DNA of 64,000 nt from Pseudomonadota bacterium. Lineage in GTDB: Bacteria; Pseudomonadota; Alphaproteobacteria; Rhizobiales; Xanthobacteraceae. Below, in pieces: positions 43,086 to 51,658 of the stretch. The notes under the pieces were generated by a model. That model did not search any database, was not told the DNA's origin, and saw only the letters and a list, made by a program, of their open reading frames with translations. Location of the stretch: the NCBI GenBank assembly GCA_023451825.1, contig JAEXYA010000004.1, positions 41,860 to 105,859 of the forward strand. The letters are read 5' to 3'. Every line of letters begins with the position of its first letter. The first letter of the stretch is position 1. Both the position numbers and the translations under genes were made by a program.

Positions 43086-43127
43086 GCTGCACTGCAGCAG
43101 GTCATTGCAGCAAAAATAAACTGCTGC
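43086..43127 (-). promoter_or_regulatory. Four-segment alternative-pairing region upstream of metY
   Basis: Read on the minus strand: segment 1 GCAGCAG (43127-43121), segment 2 TGCTGC (43112-43107), segment 3 CTGCTGC (43100-43094), segment 4 GCAGC (43090-43086). Segments 1:2 and 3:4 can pair, or 1:3 instead, as in attenuators. It is also directly 3' of the CoA-binding gene and may simply be its terminator. No T-run follows. Confidence 0.3.
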
Positions 43128-43136
43128 ATCCTGCGA

Positions 43137-43733
43137 TCAGACGATGTCGTTTTTGTCTTTATTGCCGAGCTGAGCGATGCGATCTGCCGCACTGGTGCTG
43201 CCGCCGCCAAGGCTTTGACGATTCAAGGACAGCCGCATCCCTTGGGTCGGGACCGGCGCGCGCTTGGCGCTGATGGTGCGCGAATTGACGCCCATCCACT
43301 GGATCTCCGACGACAGCCGGCCATATTCGATCTTCGGGCAGCGGTTCATGACGACCTTGATGCCGGCGGCTTCGGCCTTGGCTGCGGCTTCGTCATTGCG
43401 CACGCCGAGCTGCATCCAGATCACTTTCGGGAGTGTCTTGAGCGCAAGTGCCGCATCGACGATCGGCATCGCGTGCTCGCTGCCGCGAAACATGTCGATC
43501 ATGTCGATGGGGCGGTCGATCTCCTCCAGCGATTTGACGAAAGGTTTTCCGAGCAGGCTCTTGCCGACCTGGCCCGGATTGATCGGGATCATGTCATAGC
43601 CGCGCTCGGCGAGATACTTGAACACGAAATAGCTTGGCCGCACGTTCTGCGGGGATGCGCCGATCATGGCGACGGTTTTGACGGTGTTGAGGATCTCGCG
43701 GATATAGGCGTCGCTGTAATTGTCGTGGTTCAT
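43137..43733 (-). CDS. CoA-binding domain protein (YccU-like)
   Basis: 198 residues from ATG 43733 (GGAAACAG upstream). The Rossmann-like CoA-binding domain is visible as VKTVAMIGASPQNVRPSYFVFKYLAERGYDMIPINPGQVGKSLLGK, then PKVIWMQLGVRNDEAAAKAEAAGIKVVMNRCPKIEY. YccU-type proteins bind CoA; their role is not settled. A C-terminal extension of about 50 residues (MGVNSRTISAKRAP...) is typical of the alphaproteobacterial form. It is followed by metY on the same strand, 150 bases away. Confidence 0.87.
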   Translation of the reverse strand: MNHDNYSDAYIREILNTVKTVAMIGASPQNVRPSYFVFKYLAERGYDMIPINPGQVGKSLLGKPFVKSLEEIDRPIDMIDMFRGSEHAMPIVDAALALKTLPKVIWMQLGVRNDEAAAKAEAAGIKVVMNRCPKIEYGRLSSEIQWMGVNSRTISAKRAPVPTQGMRLSLNRQSLGGGSTSAADRIAQLGNKDKNDIV

Positions 43734-43756
43734 TCTGTTTCCAAATACTCGGAGCC

Positions 43757-43861
43757 GTAGGATGGGTAGAGCGAAGCGAAACCCATCCTTCTGTCGATGC
43801 GGCAAGCTCGGCTGATGGGTTTCGCTCCGGCGCTTTGCGCCTGCGCTCTACCCATCCTACG
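43757..43861. repeat. Intergenic palindrome, family B
   Basis: GTAGGATGGGTAGAGCGAAGCGAAACCCATCC ... GATGGGTTTCGCTCCGGCGC...GCGCTCTACCCATCCTACG between the crotonase gene and the CoA-binding gene, both on the minus strand; it ends two bases before the crotonase stop. Confidence 0.88.
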
Positions 43862-43862
43862 A

Positions 43863-44684
43863 TCACCGATCTTCCCACATCGGCACGCGCTTCTCGATGA
43901 ACGCGCCGATGCCTTCTTCCGCATCGCGCGCCATCATGTTCTCGGTCATCACCTCGGCCGCGAAACGATAGGCCTCTGCCAGCCCCATCTCCGCCTGACG
44001 ATAAAACGCTTCCTTGCCGATCTTGATCGTATGCGCGGATTTGCGCGCGACCTGCTGGGCGAGGGCGATCGCGGCATCGCGCTCGGTGCCGGCCGGCACC
44101 ACGCGGTTGACGAGTCCGATCTCGCGCGCGCGCTCGGCCGAGATCGGCTCGCCGGTGAGCAGCATCTCCATGGCTTGTTTGCGCGGGACGTTTCGCGACA
44201 GCGCCACCATCGGCGTCGAGCAGAACAGGCCGATATCCACGCCCGGCGTCGCAAAGCGCGCCTGCTCGGAGGCGACGGCAAGATCGCAGCTCGCCACGAG
44301 CTGACAGCCTGCGGCAGTCGCGATGCCCTGCACGGCAGCGACGGCCGGCTTCGGCAAGCGCACGACGGCCTGCATCATCGCGCTACAGGCGTTCATGAGC
44401 TGGCCGAAATAGGCGTGGCCGCGATCGGTATCGGCGCGGCGGGCCGTCAATTCCTTGAGATCATGCCCGGCGGAGAAGGCCGGTCCATTCGCGGCGATCA
44501 CTACCGCGCGGACCTTCTTGTCATCCGCGATGTCGTTCAGCGCGCCATGCAGCTCCGTAATCAAACCATCCGACAGGCTGTTGCGTGCGGCAGAGCGATT
44601 AAGCGTGAGCACGGCGACGTCGCCGATCTGCTCACGCAAAAGTATGGATGGGTGCGCGGTTTCCGCGCGGGCAGGTTGAGCCAT
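43863..44684 (-). CDS. Enoyl-CoA hydratase/isomerase family protein (ECHDC3-like)
   Basis: 273 residues, crotonase fold. Seen: LTLNRSAARNSLSDGLI, VIAANGPAFSAGHDLKEL (first oxyanion-hole region), AVQGIATAAGCQLVASCDLAVAS and FATPGVDIGLFCSTPMVALSR. The last segment resembles the ECHDC3 subgroup more than classical enoyl-CoA hydratase, where a catalytic Glu follows; here the chemistry is uncertain. It is divergent from the thioesterase gene. The ATG at 44684 gives MAQPARAETAHPSILLREQIG. Confidence 0.87.
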   Translation of the reverse strand: MAQPARAETAHPSILLREQIGDVAVLTLNRSAARNSLSDGLITELHGALNDIADDKKVRAVVIAANGPAFSAGHDLKELTARRADTDRGHAYFGQLMNACSAMMQAVVRLPKPAVAAVQGIATAAGCQLVASCDLAVASEQARFATPGVDIGLFCSTPMVALSRNVPRKQAMEMLLTGEPISAERAREIGLVNRVVPAGTERDAAIALAQQVARKSAHTIKIGKEAFYRQAEMGLAEAYRFAAEVMTENMMARDAEEGIGAFIEKRVPMWEDR

Positions 44685-44769
44685 GTCTTGTCTTCCATCG
44701 GCTGGGCTTATTCGTCACCATAATGTAACAGGACGGTGTCTGCGAAAAGACAGGAGACGGGGCGGAGAC

Positions 44770-45201
44770 ATGAACGACGCGAAAATGACGGTGCCGGAGC
44801 TCGAAGAGTTCTTGAAGCGCGAGTTCCCGCAGGCCTTTGGCGCCGGTGACATCGCCATCGAGCATGCGGACGGCACCACCTGCCTGCTGCGCCAAACCTA
44901 TGGCGAGCGGATGCTGCGCCCCGGCGGCACGGTGTCGGGCCCGACCCTGATGGCTCTGGCGGATTTCGCCATGTATGTCGTGCTGCTGTCCGCCATCGGC
45001 CCCGTGGGCCTTGCGGTCACCACCAGCCTCAACATCAATTTCCTCCGCAAGGGCCAGCCGGGGCAGGACGTTCTGGCGGCTGCCAAGCTGCTCAAGCTCG
45101 GCAAGCGCCTGGCGGTGGGGGAGGTCAACCTGCTGTCGGGCACCTCGGCGGACCCCATCGCCCATGTCACATCGACCTATTCCATTCCGAATAAAGCATG
45201 A
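44770..45201 (+). CDS. PaaI-family thioesterase (hotdog fold)
   Basis: 143 residues from ATG 44770 (GGAG upstream). The hotdog signature is clear: RMLRPGGTVSGPTLMALADFAMYVVLL followed by AVTTSLNINFLRKGQPGQDVLAAAKLLKLGKRLAVGEVNL. It hydrolyses an acyl-CoA or aryl-CoA; the substrate is unknown. In Bradyrhizobium relatives it precedes rplM, as here, but the 160-base gap with its own leader hairpin indicates separate transcription. Confidence 0.87.
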   Translation: MNDAKMTVPELEEFLKREFPQAFGAGDIAIEHADGTTCLLRQTYGERMLRPGGTVSGPTLMALADFAMYVVLLSAIGPVGLAVTTSLNINFLRKGQPGQDVLAAAKLLKLGKRLAVGEVNLLSGTSADPIAHVTSTYSIPNKA

Positions 45202-45310
45202 TTTCAGAGGTAATATTGCACCTTAATTATAAGATGCTGATTTCGCTTCAGATTTCTGCGTTGATGGCCATTGACGGAATCCGGGCGGTTCTCTAGAACC
45301 ACCCTCAATT

Positions 45311-45331
45311 CGGCGCCCCGTTTGGGCGCCG
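45311..45331 (+). promoter_or_regulatory. GC-rich hairpin in the rplM leader
   Basis: CGGCGCCC, loop CGTTT, GGGCGCCG: perfect 8-bp stem 35 bases before the rplM ATG, with no T-run after it. It may be a ribosomal-protein autoregulatory site or the 3' end of the upstream thioesterase transcript. Confidence 0.4.
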
Positions 45332-45365
45332 ATCTCTGTTTCACCCCGTTAAACGGATCGTCCCA

Positions 45366-45830
45366 ATGAAAACCTTTTCGGCAAAGCCGGCTGAGGTCAC
45401 GAAGAAGTGGATCGTCATCGACGCCACCGGTCTCGTGGTCGGCCGCCTCGCCACGCTGGTCGCCATGCGCCTGCGCGGCAAGCACCTCCCGATCTACACC
45501 CCCCACGTCGATTGCGGTGACAATGTCATCATCATCAACGCGGACAAGGTGGTGTTCACCGGTCGCAAGCGCGACGACAAGATGTACTACAACCACACCG
45601 GTTTCATCGGTGGCATCAAGGAGCGTTCGGCCAAGTCGATCCTCGAAGGTCGCTTCCCGGAGCGCGTCGTGGAGAAGGCTGTTGAGCGTATGATCCCGCG
45701 TGGTCCGCTCGGTCGCGTCCAGATGGGCAATCTGCGCGTTTACGCCGGCAGCGAGCATCCGCATGAAGCACAGCAGCCCGAAGCACTCGACGTCGGCGCG
45801 CTGAACCGCAAGAACAAGAGGGCCGCATAA
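45366..45830 (+). CDS. rplM: 50S ribosomal protein L13
   Basis: 154 residues. MKTFSAKPAEVTKKWIVIDATGLVVGRLAT is the alphaproteobacterial L13 start; YTPHVDCGDNVIIINADKV and RMIPRGPLGRVQMGNLRVY are conserved. An assembly-initiator protein of the large subunit. The stop TAA shares its last A with the ATG of rpsI (TAATG), so the two are coupled. Confidence 0.98.
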   Translation: MKTFSAKPAEVTKKWIVIDATGLVVGRLATLVAMRLRGKHLPIYTPHVDCGDNVIIINADKVVFTGRKRDDKMYYNHTGFIGGIKERSAKSILEGRFPERVVEKAVERMIPRGPLGRVQMGNLRVYAGSEHPHEAQQPEALDVGALNRKNKRAA

Positions 45831-46306
45831 TGTCTGATACCATGCAGTCTCTCGACCAGCTCGCTTCGCTGAAGGTCTCCGCACCGGACGCGCCGCGCTA
45901 CGAGAAGAAGGTCGACAAGCAGGGCCGCGCTTATGCCACCGGCAAGCGTAAGGACGCGGTCGCCCGCGTTTGGGTCAAGCCGGGTTCCGGCAAGGTTGTC
46001 GTCAACACCCGCGACGTCGAAGTGTACTTCGCCCGTCCGGTGCTGCGCATGCTGATCCAGCAGCCGCTGGTCGCCGCAGCCCGTGCCGGTCAGTATGACG
46101 TGATCTGCACCGTCGCCGGTGGTGGTCTGTCGGGCCAGGCTGGCGCCGTGCGCCACGGCCTGTCCAAGGCTCTGACCAACTTCGAGCCGGAGCTTCGCTC
46201 GGTTCTGAAGAAGGGCGGCTTCCTGACCCGCGACGCGCGTGTCGTTGAACGTAAGAAGTACGGCAAGGCGAAGGCCCGTCGTTCGTTCCAGTTCTCGAAG
46301 CGTTAA
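45830..46306 (+). CDS. rpsI: 30S ribosomal protein S9
   Basis: 158 residues including the N-terminal extension (MSDTMQSLDQLASLKVS) found in alphaproteobacteria. The core YATGKRKDAVARVWVKPGSGKVVVN and the tail ending KARRSFQFSKR, which reaches the P-site tRNA, are intact. It is co-transcribed with rplM and ends at a strong terminator 24 bases downstream. Confidence 0.98.
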   Translation: MSDTMQSLDQLASLKVSAPDAPRYEKKVDKQGRAYATGKRKDAVARVWVKPGSGKVVVNTRDVEVYFARPVLRMLIQQPLVAAARAGQYDVICTVAGGGLSGQAGAVRHGLSKALTNFEPELRSVLKKGGFLTRDARVVERKKYGKAKARRSFQFSKR

Positions 46307-46329
46307 TCGCCTCGTTCAAATCGATACGG

Positions 46330-46357
46330 AAAAGGGCGCCTTCGGGCGCCCTTTTTT
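46330..46357 (+). terminator. Intrinsic terminator of rplM-rpsI
   Basis: AAAAGGGCGCC, TTCG tetraloop, GGCGCCCTTTTTT. Textbook stem with an extra-stable UUCG loop and a run of six T. Confidence 0.95.
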
Positions 46358-46531
46358 GTGTTTGGGTATCAGGCTGCGGAATCCCGAACAGATTGATGTA
46401 GTTTTTCCCGAAAACTTTGCTTTGCGATAAAACGAATTTCCAATGGGTACATAGTTACGTTCGGCCATCGCGATTCTCCCCGCCGACCGATGCAGGTCGG
46501 TGATATTGCAAATGATTGCCGGTGCGCGGAC

Positions 46532-47776
46532 ATGCTGCTCGACACATCCACACTCTATCTGGTGGCGACTCTGGTCGCCGCGATGCTTGGTGGAATGCTT
46601 CTCTATTTCGGACGTCACGAGAACATCCCAGCGCTGAACTGGTGGGGCTCGGCCTATCTGCTTGGCGCGATCTCGATCGGACTATCGACACTCGCTGCGC
46701 CGCTGCTCGGCGAGATACTGGCGCTGGGCTTCAACGCCTTTGGCTTCGTCGCCTGCGGCATGGTGTGGATTGCTGCGCGCGTCTTCCATGGTCGCCCGCC
46801 CATCTGGAGCGGGGTGTTTATCGGCGCCGGCGCCTGGATCGTGGCGATTTTGACCTTGCCGCAAGAGATGGCGCCGTTGCGCACCACCATCGGTGCCGGC
46901 ATCGTCGCGCTCTATGCGGTGCTTACCGCCTATGAACTCGGGCTGGAACGCCGCAAATCGGTGCAGCGCCGCTGGCCGACGGTCGTGGTGCCGTTGCTGC
47001 ACGGCTTTGCGCTGATGCTGCCCATTCTGCTCGGCGATTTCCTGCACAAGGATGATGCGAGCTTCGGCAACAGCATCTGGGTCACGGCTTTTGCGGTCGA
47101 ACTCGTATTGTATGCCGTGGGCACGGTGTTCCTCATCTTCGTGCTTGTGTCCGAGCGCACAGTCGCGGCCCACAAGGTGGCGGCATCCTGCGATCCGCTG
47201 ACCGGACTGCTCAATCGTCGCGGCTTTGCCGAGGCCACCGGACGGATGATCGAGCGCGAGGCGAAAGCGCGACGCCCGATCACCGTGATGATCTTCGACA
47301 TCGATCACTTCAAGTCGATCAATGATCGCTTCGGTCATCCTGCCGGCGATGAAGTGCTGAAGCTGTTTGCGACGGTCATCACGCATTCTCTGCGCATCAC
47401 CGATCTGACCGGACGCATCGGCGGCGAGGAATTCGCCGCGATGCTCCCGTGCAGCCTGGAAGAGGCGATGCAGGCCGCCGAACGTGTGCGCGAGAACTTT
47501 GCCGGTTGCGGCATCGAGGTGGACGAAGCGCCGGTTGCGACCACGGTCAGCATCGGCGTTGCGGGTGGACCTGCCGGGACAGAGCTCGATGTCCTGCTCG
47601 CCGCCGCCGATACGGCGCTCTATCAGGCCAAGCGCGGCGGGCGCAATCGCGTGCAGTCCGCCGAAGAAGAGCCTTTGTCGCTTGCCGAGGGACGTAAGGC
47701 CGCGGCCATTTCGCCCAAGCCAACCGTCCGCGTTGCGCGGTCCGGCGTGACGATGAAAATGGAAGTAGCCCAGTAA
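46532..47776 (+). CDS. Diguanylate cyclase with N-terminal membrane region
   Basis: 414 residues from ATG 46532; an in-frame ATG at 46490 is the alternative. Residues about 5-215 contain six to seven membrane helices without a recognised sensor signature. The GGDEF domain runs from DPLTGLLNRRGFAEA to ADTALYQAKRGGRNRVQ with the active-site loop GGEEF and an intact RITD inhibitory (I) site five residues before it. It should make cyclic di-GMP with product inhibition. It could feed the polysaccharide locus 6-16 kb upstream, but that link is inference. Confidence 0.92.
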   Translation: MLLDTSTLYLVATLVAAMLGGMLLYFGRHENIPALNWWGSAYLLGAISIGLSTLAAPLLGEILALGFNAFGFVACGMVWIAARVFHGRPPIWSGVFIGAGAWIVAILTLPQEMAPLRTTIGAGIVALYAVLTAYELGLERRKSVQRRWPTVVVPLLHGFALMLPILLGDFLHKDDASFGNSIWVTAFAVELVLYAVGTVFLIFVLVSERTVAAHKVAASCDPLTGLLNRRGFAEATGRMIEREAKARRPITVMIFDIDHFKSINDRFGHPAGDEVLKLFATVITHSLRITDLTGRIGGEEFAAMLPCSLEEAMQAAERVRENFAGCGIEVDEAPVATTVSIGVAGGPAGTELDVLLAAADTALYQAKRGGRNRVQSAEEEPLSLAEGRKAAAISPKPTVRVARSGVTMKMEVAQ

Positions 47777-47810
47777 GGGACGGTTTACCAATCGATCCCA
47801 TGCTGATCGC

Positions 47811-48056
47811 ATGATGACCTCGCGCGATCACACGTCGAATCCGGCTCTCCTCTCGCTCGATGCCGCTGCCAGCGCAGCGCGTTCGGGCTTTGCCTGCATG
47901 TTTTCATCGTCGGATGAATATGAGACCGCGCTGATCGCGCAGCGCCGCGCGCAGGGGCGTTACGGCGCGCAGAAGGGGCATGGCCCGCTGATCGCCTTCC
48001 TCACAACATGCACCGCGATCATCGCCACCGTCGCGGTCTATTTCGCGAAATCGTGA
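47811..48056 (+). CDS. Small membrane protein, unknown function
   Basis: 81 residues. An Ala/Ser-rich N-terminus with one Cys (SGFACMFSSSDEYETALIAQRRAQGRYG) precedes one C-terminal membrane helix (PLIAFLTTCTAIIATVAVYFA). There is no clear ribosome-binding site for the first ATG (47811); the second codon is also ATG. I do not know the family. It is kept because the composition and the terminal helix look like a real protein. Confidence 0.55.
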   Translation: MMTSRDHTSNPALLSLDAAASAARSGFACMFSSSDEYETALIAQRRAQGRYGAQKGHGPLIAFLTTCTAIIATVAVYFAKS

Positions 48057-48129
48057 CGCCTGGGGACGCATTTGCGCTTCCCTACATCCCGGCTACATTG
48101 CCCGACCTTCAACAAAGGGTCGGGAAACA

Positions 48130-48426
48130 ATGATCACGGAAATCGCACAAATCGACGTCAAGCCGGGCACCGAAAAGGATTTTGAGGCGGCCGTCGCCAA
48201 GGCCAAGCCGCTGTTCCTGCGTGCCAAGGGTGGGCTCGGTTTCGAATTGCACAAATCGGTTGAACTGCCGTCGCGCTATCGGCTGGTGGCGAAATGGGAA
48301 ACGCTGGAAAACCACACGGTGGATTTCCGCGGCTCCTCGGATTTCGCCGAATGGCGTGCGCTGGTCGGCCCGTATTTCGAAACGCCGCCTTATGTCGAGC
48401 ACACCGAAACGGTGCTGACGACTTAA
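48130..48426 (+). CDS. Antibiotic biosynthesis monooxygenase (ABM) domain protein
   Basis: 98 residues, one complete ABM / dimeric alpha-beta barrel domain: MITEIAQIDVKPGTEKDFEAAVAKAKPLFLRAKGGLGFELHKSVE followed by YRLVAKWETLENHTVDFRGSSDFAEWRALVGPYF. Family members act on quinones or heme or serve unknown housekeeping roles. The short intergenic distance to the preceding small gene does not show an operon. A family A repeat follows. Confidence 0.85.
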   Translation: MITEIAQIDVKPGTEKDFEAAVAKAKPLFLRAKGGLGFELHKSVELPSRYRLVAKWETLENHTVDFRGSSDFAEWRALVGPYFETPPYVEHTETVLTT

Positions 48427-48446
48427 GCTTCACCAACTCGGTCCCT

Positions 48447-48556
48447 CATGGTGAGGAGCGCGGTTACGCGCGTCTCGAACCATGAGTTGGCCGGGCTCCG
48501 AGCTTGCGGACATCCTTCGAGACGTGCGCCGTTGGCGCACTCCTCAGGATGAGGGA
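48447..48556. repeat. Intergenic repeat, family A
   Basis: CTCATGGTGAGGAGCGCGG ... GCGTCTCGAACCATGAG and CATCCTTCGAGACGTGCG ... GCACTCCTCAGGATGAGGG, between convergent genes. Confidence 0.85.
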
Positions 48557-48563
48557 CTGGGTG

Positions 48564-49745
48564 TCAGGCAGCTTCCTGCGCGGGGACGTCCTCGTCCTCG
48601 CGCAAAAAGTCGATCACCACTTTGCCGATGGCCATCACCGGCAAGGCCAGCGCCAGTCCCCAGACGCCGAATACCACGCCGAGCGTGATCTGGAACGCGA
48701 ACAGCGTGGCCGGTGGAATATCCAACGCCTGCCGCTGCAGGATCGGCGTCAGGATGTAGCTCTCCAGCGCATGCACGGCCATGAACAGCGCGAAGGCCGA
48801 TGCGCCGGCGACCCAGCCGGACGCGAGACTGGCCAGCACCACGATCAATCCGCCGAGAATGGCGCCAACCGTGGGGATGAAGGCCAGCAGGCCGGCCTGT
48901 ACGCCGAGAATGAACGCGCTGGGAATGCCGATCAATTTCAGCCCGAGCCAGGTGACGGCACCCACCGCCACCATGGTGATCATCTGCGCCACCAGCCAGC
49001 GCTGCAGCGTGTCGCTGATGCGATCGACGACGATCGTCACGGGCGCCCGATGTTTCCGCGGCGTGAGATGCACGAGGCCCTTGCGGTAGACGCTCGGCTG
49101 CGCCGCAAAGGCGAGGCCAAGAAACAGCACGATGAAGAAGTTGCCGACGGCGCCCACGGTCCCGAGCAGGATCTTGAGCGTTTGCGTCACGATCGCGCCG
49201 CCTGACGATGCAATGGTGCCTGCGCTCGGCAGATTGCTGGTGCGCGGGATCGGCGCGGTGCTCGGTGCCACGGTGCCAGGGATTTCAGTCGCCGTCGTGT
49301 CCTTGGTTCCGTCCTTCGCGTCATCCTTCGGCAGATCAGACAGGATCGCGTTGAAGTCGAAATAGCTGGTGTCGACGCCATGCTGCTCGAGATAGGTCTT
49401 CACGTTGACGACCTGTGACTTCAGCGTGCTGGAGAGCGTTTTGGCCTGGCTGGCGATGGTCGCGCCGCCGAGATAGAGCAGGCCGCCGAGCATGCCCGCC
49501 AGCAACACGCAGACCAGCGCCAGCCGCAGCGGCTGCGGTCCGCCCATGACGCGGCCAAGCAGTTGCGTCAGCGCATTGAGCGCCACGCCAAGCAGGATGC
49601 CGGCGAAGATCAGGAACAATGTCGCCGAGAAGTACCACGCGAACACGACGAAGATCGTGAAGGCCACCGTGGATATGCCGCCCACTGAAATCGCCCAGGC
49701 GAGATCGCTGCGCGATGGGACATTTGGCTCTGCGGGCAGGGGCAT
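48564..49745 (-). CDS. AI-2E transporter family (PerM/YhhT-like) permease
   Basis: 393 residues from ATG 49745 (GAGGTGAA upstream); the in-frame start at 49790 lies in a neighbouring promoter. About seven to eight membrane helices. The C-terminal signature LGLKLIGIPSAFILGVQAGLLAFIPTVGAILGG and the HALESYILTPILQRQALDIPP segment define the family. Members include TqsA and Na+/H+ antiporters; export of autoinducer-2 should not be assumed. A Thr/Pro-rich loop (about 160-195) is unusual but common in this order. Confidence 0.87.
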   Translation of the reverse strand: MPLPAEPNVPSRSDLAWAISVGGISTVAFTIFVVFAWYFSATLFLIFAGILLGVALNALTQLLGRVMGGPQPLRLALVCVLLAGMLGGLLYLGGATIASQAKTLSSTLKSQVVNVKTYLEQHGVDTSYFDFNAILSDLPKDDAKDGTKDTTATEIPGTVAPSTAPIPRTSNLPSAGTIASSGGAIVTQTLKILLGTVGAVGNFFIVLFLGLAFAAQPSVYRKGLVHLTPRKHRAPVTIVVDRISDTLQRWLVAQMITMVAVGAVTWLGLKLIGIPSAFILGVQAGLLAFIPTVGAILGGLIVVLASLASGWVAGASAFALFMAVHALESYILTPILQRQALDIPPATLFAFQITLGVVFGVWGLALALPVMAIGKVVIDFLREDEDVPAQEAA

Positions 49746-49808
49746 TTGAAAATTCACCTCGTGGAAAATCACTGTTTCGCGAAATGTCACGGGCGGTCAA
49801 GCGGTGAT

Positions 49809-49890
49809 CGTAGGATGGGTAGAGCGCAGCGACACCCATCACCGCCGGGCGCAGGTGGTGATGGGTTTCGCTGCGCTCTACCCATCCTAC
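49809..49890. repeat. Intergenic palindrome, family B
   Basis: CGTAGGATGGGTAGAGCGCAGCGACACCCATCA ... TGATGGGTTTCGCTGCGCTCTACCCATCCTAC. It lies between divergent starts, so it overlaps or flanks promoters; this is unusual for the family in this window. Confidence 0.88.
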
Positions 49891-49997
49891 AGCCGGTCAC
49901 TTGCAACACAGCCATGACCGCAGGCAGGCTGTTGTCATACCGAAATTCCGCCAAGATGCATCTAACCCGCAGCAAATGCGGGAATGGGAGGACATCT

Positions 49998-51656
49998 GTG
50001 AATCGCATTACCGGCCGTTCGGCTTTTCTCGCGCTGCTCAAGGATGAGGGCGTCACGCATCTGTTCGGCAATCCCGGCACCACCGAGCTGCCGATCATGC
50101 ATGCGCTGAAGGACCATCCAGACCTCACTTATGTGATGGCGATGCAGGAGAGCCTCGTGGTCGCCATCGCCGATGGTTACAGCCGCGCCTCCGGCAAGCT
50201 CGTCGCCTGCAATGTCCATGTCGCGCCCGGCCTCGGCAATGCCATGGGCTCGCTCTACAATGCGCAGTTCACGGGCACGCCGATGATCCTCACCGCTGGC
50301 CAGCAGGAACAGGGCCACGGCTTGATGGAGCCGCTGCTTTACGGTCCGCTGGTGCGCATGGCCGAACCGCTGGTGAAATGGGCGGTGGAAGTGACGCGGC
50401 TCGAAGACCTGCCGCGCATCGTGCGCCGCGCTGCCAAGATTGCCACGACCGCGCCGACCGGTCCGGTTTTCATCTCGCTGCCCGGTGATATCCTCAATGC
50501 CGAGATCGGCCTCGAACTCGGCCATGCCACCCGTGTCGATACGCGTATCCGTCCGTCGGATGAAGCGCTTGCTGCGATCACTCAGCGGATTCTGAAGGCC
50601 GAGCGACCGGTGATCGTCGTCGGCGATGAGATCGTGAAGAGCGACGCCCTTCAGGAGGCCGCGGATTTCGCGGTTGCGCTGGGCGCGCCCGTCTATCAGC
50701 AGTCCGCGCCTTATGGCTCGCATTTTATCTCGGAACATCCCTGCTATATGGGCTCGCTCTCGCGCACCCAGACCCAGGTGCGCGATCTGCTGGCGCCTCA
50801 TGATCTCCTGATCGTGCTCGGCGCCGATCCGCTGCGGATGTCGGTGCATAGCGAAACGCTGCCGCTGCCGGATGGCATGCCCATCGTGCAGGTCGGTCTT
50901 GTCGAATGGGACCTCGCCAAGAATTTTGGTGCCGAGATCGCGCTCAAGGCGGATGTGAAGGAAACGCTGCGGGTGCTGACGCCGGCACTCAAGGCGTCCG
51001 GCGGTGAGGGCCTCGACACGCGCGCTGCCAAGGGCAGGGAGGCTTTGGCCTCCGGCAACTGGACCGCGCGTCGCGCAAAGCTCGTCGAGCAGATCGGCAA
51101 ATCGGCGTCGCAGTCGCCGATCAATCCTGATTGGCTCGCGCTTCAGGTCGTGGATGCCATGCCGGCCAATGCCATCATGGTCGATGAGGCGCTCACGTCT
51201 TCGCGCTACATCACGGCGCTCAAGCCCTTCCGGGATCGCTATGATTATCACGCGCTGGCTTCCGGCGGGATCGGCTGGGGTGTGCCAGCGTCAGTGGGCG
51301 TCAGCCTCGCCAATCCCGATCGTCCCGTCGTCTGTTTCTCCGGCGACGGCAGCGCCATGTATTCGATCCAGTCGCTGTGGACTGCCGCGCGTCACAAGCT
51401 GCCGCTGGTGGTGGTGATCGCCAATAATGGCGGCTACCGCATCATCAAGCAGCGGCTGCTGTCCTTCCATCAGGACGATCATTTCGTCGGCATGGATTTT
51501 GCCGATCCCGCTGTGGATTTCGCAGCGCTGGCCAAGTCGCTGGGGCTGCAGGCGGAGACCGTCACCGATCCGGCAAAGCTGCGTCCTGCGCTCGATGCGG
51601 CTTTCGCGGATGGCGGAACGCATCTCATCGAGGTGATGATCGATGGATCGGTGTAG
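49998..51656 (+). CDS. Thiamine-diphosphate-dependent decarboxylase (benzoylformate-decarboxylase-like)
   Basis: 552 residues from GTG 49998 (GGGAGGA upstream); the longer frame runs through a repeat. Three ThDP-enzyme domains: the N-terminal region with HLFGNPGTTELPIMHAL and the catalytic Glu in the QESLVVAIADGYSR helix; a central domain; and a C-terminal ThDP site GDGSAMYSIQSLWTA ... IANNGGYRI. The N-terminus resembles benzoylformate decarboxylase (mdlC), but acetolactate-synthase-like relatives share it. The substrate is open. A family C palindrome begins three bases after the stop. Confidence 0.85.
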   Translation: MNRITGRSAFLALLKDEGVTHLFGNPGTTELPIMHALKDHPDLTYVMAMQESLVVAIADGYSRASGKLVACNVHVAPGLGNAMGSLYNAQFTGTPMILTAGQQEQGHGLMEPLLYGPLVRMAEPLVKWAVEVTRLEDLPRIVRRAAKIATTAPTGPVFISLPGDILNAEIGLELGHATRVDTRIRPSDEALAAITQRILKAERPVIVVGDEIVKSDALQEAADFAVALGAPVYQQSAPYGSHFISEHPCYMGSLSRTQTQVRDLLAPHDLLIVLGADPLRMSVHSETLPLPDGMPIVQVGLVEWDLAKNFGAEIALKADVKETLRVLTPALKASGGEGLDTRAAKGREALASGNWTARRAKLVEQIGKSASQSPINPDWLALQVVDAMPANAIMVDEALTSSRYITALKPFRDRYDYHALASGGIGWGVPASVGVSLANPDRPVVCFSGDGSAMYSIQSLWTAARHKLPLVVVIANNGGYRIIKQRLLSFHQDDHFVGMDFADPAVDFAALAKSLGLQAETVTDPAKLRPALDAAFADGGTHLIEVMIDGSV

Positions 51657-51658
51657 CC

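Noticed and set aside
42988..43136. SAM-II riboswitch upstream of metY
   Set aside because: I looked for the conserved pseudoknot text of the SAM-II motif and did not find it; only simple GCAGC/GCTGC stems are present.
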